Positions 1-8,745 of a stretch of DNA of 64,000 nucleotides are shown in pieces. The notes under the pieces are model-generated. The model made no database searches and was not told the DNA's origin. It saw only the letters and a program-made list of their open reading frames with translations. Numbering within the stretch: the first letter of the stretch is position 1; the number at the start of each line of letters is the position of its first letter. A program made the translations under genes and the position numbers. The stretch comes from Aeoliella mucimassa (lineage in GTDB: Bacteria > Planctomycetota > Planctomycetia > Pirellulales > Lacipirellulaceae). The stretch is taken from assembly GCF_007748035.1 (NCBI RefSeq), contig NZ_CP036278.1, forward strand, positions 3,596,001 through 3,660,000, in the 5' to 3' direction.

Positions 1-462
1 ATCGACGTACTTCGCTGCAATCGGCAGCGCTAAGATCGCCAAGTCGACCTCTCCTTGTTTGCAGGACGCCAGCAGGTTGTCGGTAGTTTCTTCCTGCACA
101 ATCATCACCGCTTCGGCGAACTGCTCACGGAAATAGCGGAGAAAGTCTGGCAGAAAGTAGGGCGCAATCGTGGGAATTGCCCCGATGCGCAATCGACCGC
201 TCCGCCCGTCGTCGGTCATCTCGGCTTTGGTATCGTCGAGGATGCCGATGATTTGCTCGGCGCGACTTTTCAACAATACACCTGCATCGGTGAGTGCCAC
301 CGCGCGAGTCTTACGCTCTAATAACGGCTGGCCGAACTCTTCTTCCAGTCGTTGAATCGACCGGCTGAGTGTCGGTTGCGAGATGGCGAGCTCCTCGGCA
401 GCCCTGGTAATATTGCCAAGCCGGGCAACCTGCAAAAACTGCTTAAGTTGTTCGATGTCCAT
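1..462 (-). CDS. LysR-family regulator, OxyR-like (partial, C-terminus beyond window)
   Basis: The reverse strand reads [20 protein letters not shown] and continues open to the window edge, giving the first 154 residues. Residues 1-60 are a typical LysR winged helix-turn-helix ([20 protein letters not shown]), followed by the start of the periplasmic-binding-protein-like effector domain ([20 protein letters not shown]). The gene is divergent from katG with about 180 bp between starts, the usual arrangement of OxyR and a peroxide-scavenging target. The OxyR assignment is inference from this neighbour; the redox cysteines would lie in the missing part. A LysR regulator of another signal is the alternative. 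Confidence 0.88.
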   Translation of the reverse strand, partial: MDIEQLKQFLQVARLGNITRAAEELAISQPTLSRSIQRLEEEFGQPLLERKTRAVALTDAGVLLKSRAEQIIGILDDTKAEMTDDGRSGRLRIGAIPTIAPYFLPDFLRYFREQFAEAVMIVQEETTDNLLASCKQGEVDLAILALPIAAKYVD

Positions 463-480
463 GTTGGTAGGTTCCCTAAA

Positions 481-551
481 CTATCATGCATGATGTGCAT
501 TGCATCTATTATAGCTATGCATTGGGCGCATTGCATCACCAGGGATATACT
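481..551 (+). promoter_or_regulatory. Divergent lysR-katG control region with 31-bp-spaced direct repeats
   Basis: The 10-mer GCATTGCATC occurs at 497-506 and again at 528-537, exactly 31 bp apart (three helical turns), and a TATAGCTAT core lies between. A TATACT hexamer at 546-551 can serve as the katG -10, with no good -35, as expected of an activator-dependent promoter. LysR dimers bind such repeated half-sites just upstream of the promoter. The binding of the adjacent regulator is inference. Confidence 0.5.
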
Positions 552-580
552 CCCCCGAGGAGGAAGGAAATGGGCTATGA

Positions 581-3085
<2,505 letters not shown>

Positions 3086-3136
3086 GCTCCTAACCACTTG
3101 CAGTAACAAGCAAAAGTCAACCAAGTTGCAGACTCC

Positions 3137-3176
3137 CAGCCCGGTGGGTGGCCAAGGCCGCCCGCCGGGCTTCTTT
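3137..3176 (+). terminator. Hairpin after katG
   Basis: A GC-rich inverted repeat (AGCCCGG at 3138-3144 pairing with CCGGGCTT at 3165-3172, with further G-U-tolerant pairing inside) is followed by TTCTTT. It probably ends katG transcription. Confidence 0.6.
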
Positions 3177-3274
3177 GTGCGCTCGTAGGAGTTTCGTCTG
3201 ACAATGCACCTGTTTTCGTACAAGGTATAATGCCAGTAGCCCCTCCATTCCGTCGACAGATTCCAGCAAGTTCC

Positions 3275-5344
3275 ATGTCCTCCCCCCTGCACTCTCTGTT
3301 TCTGCTTTGTCTCTGGCTTGCCAGTACTCAAGCGTTTGCCATCGAACCAACTTCTCCCCCTGCTTTCAATCATCCCGGTCTGCTTCACACCGAAGACGAC
3401 TTCGCCCGCATGCGATCCAAACTGGCCGACAACCAGCAACCCTGGCTGGCAGGTTGGCAAGTCTTGGAGCAAAGCCGCCACGCCCAACTCAACTGGCAAC
3501 CTCGCCCCACGGAGACCATCGTTCGAGGAGGCCCTGGGCAGAACTTTCCGGTGCTATTCAACGACATGCACGCAACCTATTGCTTGGCGCTGCGTTGGAA
3601 GGTATCAGGCGACAAAGCCTATGCTGACAAAGCAGTCGAGATTCTTAATGGCTGGTCTTCGACACTCAAACACATCCGCGGAAACTCCGATCGGTTCCTG
3701 GCTGCGGGAATCTATGGTTATCAATTTGCGAACGCGGCAGAAATCATGCGAACCTATCCCGGTTGGAGTCACGACGACTTCGGCCGGTTTCAACAGATGA
3801 TGCTCGAAGTGTTCTACCCGATGAATCATCAATTCCTCACCGAACACAACGAGGCGGCTATTACCAACTACTGGGCGAATTGGGATCTCTGTAACATTGC
3901 GTCGATTCAAGCCATCGGCGTTCTCTGCGACCGTCGCGACTTGTACGACGAAGCCATGCAATACCTGTTTCACGGCCGCGGCAACGGCGCACTCGACAAA
4001 GCCATTTACTACGTGCATCCCGGCAATCTTGGCCAATGGCAAGAGGCCGGTCGCGACCAAGGGCATTCCACCCTTGGCATCGCGCTTCTTGGCCCCATCT
4101 GCGAAACCGCATGGCACCAAGGCGACGATCTGTATGGCTATCGCAACAACCGTTTTCTGGCCGGCGCGGAGTACGTTGCCAAGTACAACCTCAACCAACC
4201 AGTTCCTTATGTCCCCTACGCTTGGGGTACCGGCCAGCGCGGCGACCATCGTGAGCAGGCAACCATCTCCGACAACGGTCGCGGCAATCTTCGAGCGGGA
4301 TACGAACTGGTTGTGAATCATTACGTCCATCGTCTTGGCATCGCTGCTCCATATAGTTCTCAGTACGCGGCCAAACTGCGCCCCGAACCTGGAGCTGGAG
4401 GTCACGCGTCGACCTTCGATCAACCCGGCTTCGGCACCCTTACTGCAACTATCGATCCGCAAGTCGCTTCGCCCCGCCCAAGCGGCCTCACCGCAAGGTT
4501 GCGTTCGCATAACGTGGAACTGTCGTGGTGGGGAGCGGCCAACTCGACGTCGTATCAGCTTTCGCGAGCTACTCAGCCCGAGGGTCCTTTCAACGTGATT
4601 GCCAGCGATATCCATGATCCACTTACCTATACCGATTCGAATTTGCCGCGCGGAACTTACTACTATTACGTAGAAGCTATCGTCGAGGGGGTTCCGGTCT
4701 CACGTTCCGAGGTCGTATGCCTGTCGACAGCCCCGACTCTGGTATCGCGGTACGAGTTCGACGAGCATCGCGAGTCACAAGCCGACAGTCCATCTTATGT
4801 AATGCACGGGGCTAAACTTGTCGCTGGTTTATCCGGTCAAGCAGTCGCTCTCGACGGAGTCGACGACTACGTTGAGCTGCCGACCGGGGTGGTCAGCCAG
4901 TTGAGCGACTTTACGATCGCTTGCTGGGTGCAGGTCGACGAGCAGGCAACCTGGTCGCGGGTTTTTGATTTCGGCGACGACCGAGGCTTCTCCATGTACC
5001 TCACTCCTTCGAATGCGAACGGAAAGTGCAGCTTCGCTGTCAGCACGGTCTATTACCATAACGAGCAAGTAGTCGAATCCCCTTCTCCCCTGCCTTTGCA
5101 TCGCTGGGTGCATGTCGCGGTCACTCTATCCGATCGCACCGCGACGCTGTACGTCGATGGGCAGGCGGTTGCAGTGCGGGACGATATTCATTTTCCTCCG
5201 TATCGATTAGGGAATACTTCGCAAAACTGGATTGGTCGTTCTCAATATTCCGATCCTTACCTAACTGGCAAAGTCGACGATTTCCGCATCTACCATGGCG
5301 CGTTGTCACCAAGCGAAATCGAAATGCTCCTGAAAACGCGGTAA
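3275..5344 (+). CDS. Secreted alginate-lyase-like protein with C-terminal LamG domain
   Basis: A protein of 689 aa starting MSSPLHSLFLLCLWLASTQA, a clear Sec signal peptide; an upstream in-frame start at 3230 would bury this signal. Residues about 30-400 resemble the alginate lyase (alpha/alpha-barrel) family, with NYWANWDLCN and RDQGHSTLGI where this fold places active-site Asn/His residues. A fibronectin-III-like stretch follows at about 400-490. The last 200 residues are a LamG/concanavalin-like domain (AVALDGVDDYVELPTG, then VHVAVTLSDRTATLYVDG). Such enzymes break down uronic-acid-rich or sulfated algal polysaccharides outside the cytoplasm. The exact substrate cannot be read from the sequence. 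It stands alone between katG and an HDAC-like gene. Confidence 0.82.
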   Translation: MSSPLHSLFLLCLWLASTQAFAIEPTSPPAFNHPGLLHTEDDFARMRSKLADNQQPWLAGWQVLEQSRHAQLNWQPRPTETIVRGGPGQNFPVLFNDMHATYCLALRWKVSGDKAYADKAVEILNGWSSTLKHIRGNSDRFLAAGIYGYQFANAAEIMRTYPGWSHDDFGRFQQMMLEVFYPMNHQFLTEHNEAAITNYWANWDLCNIASIQAIGVLCDRRDLYDEAMQYLFHGRGNGALDKAIYYVHPGNLGQWQEAGRDQGHSTLGIALLGPICETAWHQGDDLYGYRNNRFLAGAEYVAKYNLNQPVPYVPYAWGTGQRGDHREQATISDNGRGNLRAGYELVVNHYVHRLGIAAPYSSQYAAKLRPEPGAGGHASTFDQPGFGTLTATIDPQVASPRPSGLTARLRSHNVELSWWGAANSTSYQLSRATQPEGPFNVIASDIHDPLTYTDSNLPRGTYYYYVEAIVEGVPVSRSEVVCLSTAPTLVSRYEFDEHRESQADSPSYVMHGAKLVAGLSGQAVALDGVDDYVELPTGVVSQLSDFTIACWVQVDEQATWSRVFDFGDDRGFSMYLTPSNANGKCSFAVSTVYYHNEQVVESPSPLPLHRWVHVAVTLSDRTATLYVDGQAVAVRDDIHFPPYRLGNTSQNWIGRSQYSDPYLTGKVDDFRIYHGALSPSEIEMLLKTR

Positions 5345-5455
5345 CCGCCGGCTCGCTCGCAGCAAACCACATTGCACCCGGCTGCTGCCTGCATTACTTT
5401 GAACAAGCCGCCGCCGAAGCTTGCTGCGTTGCGGCCCTCTCCTGCAGGCAACACC

Positions 5456-6403
5456 ATGACGCTCCTCTACTACAATCCCCAGTTCCAGGAACACCAAACC
5501 GGCAACACCCACCCCGAGAATCCCGGGCGGTTGCTGCCGATCGTGCGTCATATGAACTTCGTCGCCCTGGGACCTCACTGTCGCCGTCCTAGCTGGGAGC
5601 CGGCCACGATTGCTCAGCTGGCGCAAGTGCACGATCGTTCGCACATTGCCATGGTTCGCGAGTTTGCCAGTAAAGGGGGTGGATGGATCGAGCAAGACAC
5701 TTACGTGAGCGACCGCTCGGCCGACGTCGCCATGCTGGCGGCCGGGGCTGCTTGCGATGCGGTTCAGCGGGTCGTCGCCGGCGAGGATCATCAAGCGTTT
5801 TGCCTGATTCGCCCGCCGGGGCACCATGCATTGCCTAACGGGGCGATGGGGTTTTGCCTGTTCAACAACGTCGCCACTGCCGCGCGGATGGCAACCCGCC
5901 AACTCGACATCGAACGCGTGCTCGTGATCGATTGGGACGTTCATCATGGCAACGGAACGCAGGACATTTTTTGGGACGATCCTCAGGTTGGCTTTCTCTC
6001 GATTCATCGCTGGCCTTTCTATCCCGGCACCGGCGCGGCCGACGAAACCGGCAAAGGCGACGGGCTCGGCACCACGCTCAACGTGCCGCTCGAACTCGGC
6101 ACGTCGCGCACCGACTACATCGACCACTTCACTAAAGCGCTCGAAACGCTGGCCGAACGCATGCGACCGCAGCTGGTGATCATCAGCGCGGGCTTCGACG
6201 CCCATCACCTCGACCCGGTCGGAGCATTGGGCCTCGAGACCGAGGATTACCAAACGCTCACCCGCGCGGTGCTCAAAGTCGCCGAGACCCACGCCGACGG
6301 TCGCCTGGTCAGCGTACTCGAAGGGGGCTACAACCCCGAAGTCCTGGCCGACTGCATCGAAGTGCACCTCGAAACGCTCATGGAATGGCACGACGAACTG
6401 TAA
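5456..6403 (+). CDS. Histone deacetylase family protein
   Basis: A 315-aa zinc amidohydrolase of the HDAC/acetoin-utilisation/acetylpolyamine superfamily. Diagnostic motifs are IRPPGHHALPNGAMGFCLFN (active-site histidine pair), VLVIDWDVHHGNGTQDIF (zinc ligands Asp and His) and SAGFDAHHLDPVG (second zinc Asp). Starting at MTLLYYNPQ matches family length; a longer in-frame start at 5372 adds 28 unrelated residues. Bacterial members deacetylate polyamines, acetoin-related proteins or acyl-lysines; the target here is unknown. The gene is monocistronic and its 3' end faces the repeat element at 6430-7020. Confidence 0.93.
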   Translation: MTLLYYNPQFQEHQTGNTHPENPGRLLPIVRHMNFVALGPHCRRPSWEPATIAQLAQVHDRSHIAMVREFASKGGGWIEQDTYVSDRSADVAMLAAGAACDAVQRVVAGEDHQAFCLIRPPGHHALPNGAMGFCLFNNVATAARMATRQLDIERVLVIDWDVHHGNGTQDIFWDDPQVGFLSIHRWPFYPGTGAADETGKGDGLGTTLNVPLELGTSRTDYIDHFTKALETLAERMRPQLVIISAGFDAHHLDPVGALGLETEDYQTLTRAVLKVAETHADGRLVSVLEGGYNPEVLADCIEVHLETLMEWHDEL

Positions 6404-6510
6404 CCCATCCGGCGGCGATGCATGCAGCGAACGAATAGATTCCCAATTTACCCACCGATGGGCAAAATGAATCTTCGCCCACGCTATAAAACCAGTGGTT
6501 TTCGGCGTCG

Positions 6511-6553
6511 AATAGATTCCCATTCCCAATAACGCATCGAGTGGGAATCTATT
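6511..6553. repeat. Perfect 12-bp inverted repeat within repeat element A
   Basis: AATAGATTCCCA at 6511-6522 pairs perfectly with TGGGAATCTATT at 6542-6553 across a 19-nt loop. The same hairpin, with one extra C in one arm, is present in copy B at 26680-26723. Confidence 0.85.
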
Positions 6554-6626
6554 TTCGCGGTGGGAAACTATCGCAAGTCGTGTATCTGTATGGATTTACA
6601 TCAACACCTCCGCGATAGTTGCCCAA

Positions 6627-6654
6627 AATAGATTCCCACCCATGGGAAACTATT
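6627..6654. repeat. Second hairpin within repeat element A
   Basis: AATAGATTCCCA at 6627-6638 and TGGGAAACTATT at 6643-6654 form a stem with one mismatch around a 4-nt loop. Copy B keeps the stem at 26579-26606 with a different loop, CGCA. Confidence 0.8.
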
Positions 6655-7100
6655 CTGGTTGGTAGTTGGGGGTTGGAAGTTGGGTGTTCTGAATGCGGAA
6701 TGTCATCTTGAGGGAGCTTCCGGCGACTGAAAGATCTCAGCCTACCGCTTACAGCCTAAAGCCTACAGCTTTGACACGCGCGCAGCAGCGAACGCCCACG
6801 CCAGCAAACATCCGCCGGCGCGTCGCTAGGGGTCTGATATTCAGACGATCATCTCACCTCTATCACCTCCTTTCATCCAAAAGCCAACAGCCGATAGCTG
6901 AAAGCCGACAGCCCTAAAACACCTGTCCATTAGAACACTCTCAGTGGCCATTTCCCAGTACAATCTGGAACATTCCGACAAATCGTTGAGCCCGCCGCCG
7001 CAGGCGGAAGCTAGCGATGTGAAACGAAAGTTACCACCACCGCCAACTGGCAAGCTCCGGCACTTTCAGTTGTCGCCGGGGCTAACCCAAAAAGCGCATA

Positions 7101-7132
7101 ACCAATCCGTGCAGATCCGTGATCCTCCGTGA
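7101..7132 (+). repeat. 10-bp-periodic ATCCGT array, three units
   Basis: Three consecutive decamers end in CCGT: ACCAATCCGT, GCAGATCCGT, GATCCTCCGT. The period is one DNA helical turn. A similar four-unit array lies at 7811-7850 on the other side of the small gene at 7223-7687. Confidence 0.8.
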
Positions 7133-7222
7133 CCACATCCACACGGACATCAAGGCACCGAATGTTAGCCACTCCGATGCAGTACCCCCCAGTTGGGTCG
7201 AGAGCCCCCACGCTTACGGAGC

Positions 7223-7687
7223 CTACAGAGCCTTCGTTCGCTTCCACTTTGTCTCGATGGCCACGGCCATCGGGTGGAGCAGAAGTTCCGAGAGCGCGAG
7301 CCCGTAGAGTGGGCCGAGCAGGCAGAGGCGAATAATGGGGCCGATTTTGGCAGGGTCCGACATATCGCTCAAGATGGCCATGGCTTCTAGCAAGAAATAC
7401 AGCACGCTACAGGCGATGGCCCCTCGGCTGGCCAGGCGGAACTGTGAAGCCGCTAGATGGTAGTCGCTCTCGCCAGCAGCAGCTTGGCTATAGAACAACA
7501 CTCGGCAAGTGCCACCCCAGCCACTTGGCTCGCTGCCGATCAGTACAATGGCCAGCGTCCCCAATCCAATAAACACGAAGGTGGGAATATCTAACAGGCT
7601 GCCAAACTCGGCTCCAACCACAGCAGGCATGCCCAGCAATAAGGCAACCACCGTAACGAGGCCGAGGCAGCGGGCAATCGAAATCAT
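7223..7687 (-). CDS. Small MotA/ExbB-like membrane protein
   Basis: A 154-aa protein with four likely membrane segments: residues 4-25, 33-52 (DIPTFVFIGLGTLAIVLIG), about 88-108 and about 118-145. The segment after the start (SLLDIPTFVFIGLGTLAIVL) and the last one (CLLGPLYGLALSELLLHPMA) resemble the second and fourth helices of MotA-type proton-channel proteins, but the cytoplasmic domain is very short compared with the 250 or more residues of MotA. The start at MISIARCLG is chosen because GGAGG sits 7 nt upstream; the ATG 12 nt earlier overlaps that Shine-Dalgarno sequence. No MotB-like partner is adjacent. Function unknown; the family link is only moderate. Confidence 0.65.
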   Translation of the reverse strand: MISIARCLGLVTVVALLLGMPAVVGAEFGSLLDIPTFVFIGLGTLAIVLIGSEPSGWGGTCRVLFYSQAAAGESDYHLAASQFRLASRGAIACSVLYFLLEAMAILSDMSDPAKIGPIIRLCLLGPLYGLALSELLLHPMAVAIETKWKRTKAL

Positions 7688-7810
7688 GCATTCCTCCATG
7701 AAGGGCAATGGCGTTTCACCGAAGCGGCCGTCGGCCGTCTTGCTCGTCGTAAACAACGCGAGGATACTACGAACATCCGATTAACGCGATAGAGCCCTTA
7801 GATGCCGCGT

Positions 7811-7852
7811 ACCAATCCGTACCAATCCGTGCATATCCGTGTTCATCCGTGG
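7811..7852 (+). repeat. 10-bp-periodic ATCCGT array, four units
   Basis: The decamers ACCAATCCGT, ACCAATCCGT, GCATATCCGT and GTTCATCCGT follow one another without spacing. The array is related to 7101-7132 in the same orientation. It fills part of the 216-bp gap between the small membrane protein and the macro-domain gene. Confidence 0.82.
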
Positions 7853-7903
7853 CCAGAAACTTCCTCGAGCAGCAGAGCTGCAAATACTAAGACGCGAGGC
7901 TGG

Positions 7904-8548
7904 TTATTCGCTTCGTTTTTGATTGGATCGACCGACAACTTTCTGATCGCCATCGTAGGTAATGCGTTTTTCTCGTTCGATCACGGTGTTCCAATCGAGT
8001 CGGTGAGGCGGGTCGAGGTAATGCTTGTACGCGGCGGCCATCTGGCGTGCCGACTCGGAATAGTCGACACCGCCGAAGCCGCAGCCCATGGCAGGCAGGG
8101 CCACGGTTTCGATCGGGTGTCCATGCTGCGTGTTGTACCGATAGATTGCGGTTAGTGCGGCAAACGTGGCTCGATAGATATTGTCGGTGTTGCCAATCGA
8201 GCCTGGCGTCCGCATCGTGGGGGCGTGACAGACGTACGGGTAGGCGGTGCTGCCGGTCGGTTCGATGATCGCGGTGCCGACTGGTTGCTCACCGAGAAAC
8301 TCGTCGAGAATGCGATACTGAATGCGGGTGGCTAGTTCGCTACCATGCTTCCGCACCACGGCCGCGTCGATACCGGCGTTCATGATGCCATAGCAGTTGG
8401 CCGCGGTTACAAAGCAGTCGTGCGGAGCGAGTTCTTCAAAAGTCGACTGCATCGTGCGGACCGAGGGAAGACCAGCGAACCGCTGCGCAAAGGCATCGAT
8501 CGCCTGCTCCTCGGGATGAATTAGCCACAATTCCATCGGTAACGGCAC
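7904..8548 (-). CDS. Macro-domain protein (ADP-ribose binding)
   Basis: A 214-aa protein dominated by a macro domain. VTAANCYGIMNAGIDAAVV matches the canonical ADP-ribose loop (usually VNAAN...GGVDGAI), and VALPAMGCGFGGVDYSESAR matches the second phosphate-binding loop (G.G...G). Macro domains bind or hydrolyse ADP-ribose esters on proteins, nucleic acids or O-acetyl-ADP-ribose. The start is a GTG preceded by a strong GGGGAG site; an internal ATG four codons later is an alternative. It is monocistronic. An ADP-ribosylglycohydrolase lies 12 kb away, so the cell can reverse ADP-ribosylation in at least two ways. Confidence 0.88.
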   Translation of the reverse strand: MPLPMELWLIHPEEQAIDAFAQRFAGLPSVRTMQSTFEELAPHDCFVTAANCYGIMNAGIDAAVVRKHGSELATRIQYRILDEFLGEQPVGTAIIEPTGSTAYPYVCHAPTMRTPGSIGNTDNIYRATFAALTAIYRYNTQHGHPIETVALPAMGCGFGGVDYSESARQMAAAYKHYLDPPHRLDWNTVIEREKRITYDGDQKVVGRSNQKRSE

Positions 8549-8675
8549 GCCGCACTCCCCTCCCCTTCGTTAGGCCGACCACACACACGGCCGACTTGGT
8601 TCCCAATCACCAGAGATTACTCGTTCCCCACAACATACGGCAAGAGGCACTCGCGGCAGGTGTCGGCGCTCTCCA

Positions 8676-8716
8676 TAAAAAAGACCCGCAACAGGCCGGG
8701 GGGCCTGTCGCGGGTC
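8676..8716 (-). terminator. Rho-independent terminator of the acyl-CoA synthetase gene
   Basis: GACCCGC...GCGGGTC (8683-8716) forms a long GC-rich stem, including CAGGCC/GGCCTG. On the minus strand it is followed by a run of six T (8677-8682). It lies 30 bp after the stop of the gene at 8746. Confidence 0.88.
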
Positions 8717-8745
8717 GGGGGGAGAAAGTCGGTGACAATGGCGAG

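Larger units (their letters stand above)
6430..7020. repeat. Non-coding repeat element, copy A (inverted relative to copy B)
   Basis: This stretch lies between the 3' ends of two convergent genes and matches the reverse complement of 26205-26800 along its length, with patches of near identity. Shared blocks include AACGCATCGAGTGGGAATCT, CGGCGACTGAAAGATCTCAG, GCAGCAGCGAACGCCCACGC, a CCTGTCCATTAGAACA-like block and GCTAGCGATG at the far end. The 12-mer AATAGATTCCCA recurs at 6434-6445, 6511-6522 and 6627-6638, and inverted at 6542-6553, forming hairpins. I see no credible protein. It may be a degenerate mobile element or a structured RNA. Confidence 0.85.

Noticed and set aside
7101-7852. A CRISPR array
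   Set aside because: The 10-bp units are contiguous with no spacers; they are short tandem repeats, not CRISPR.
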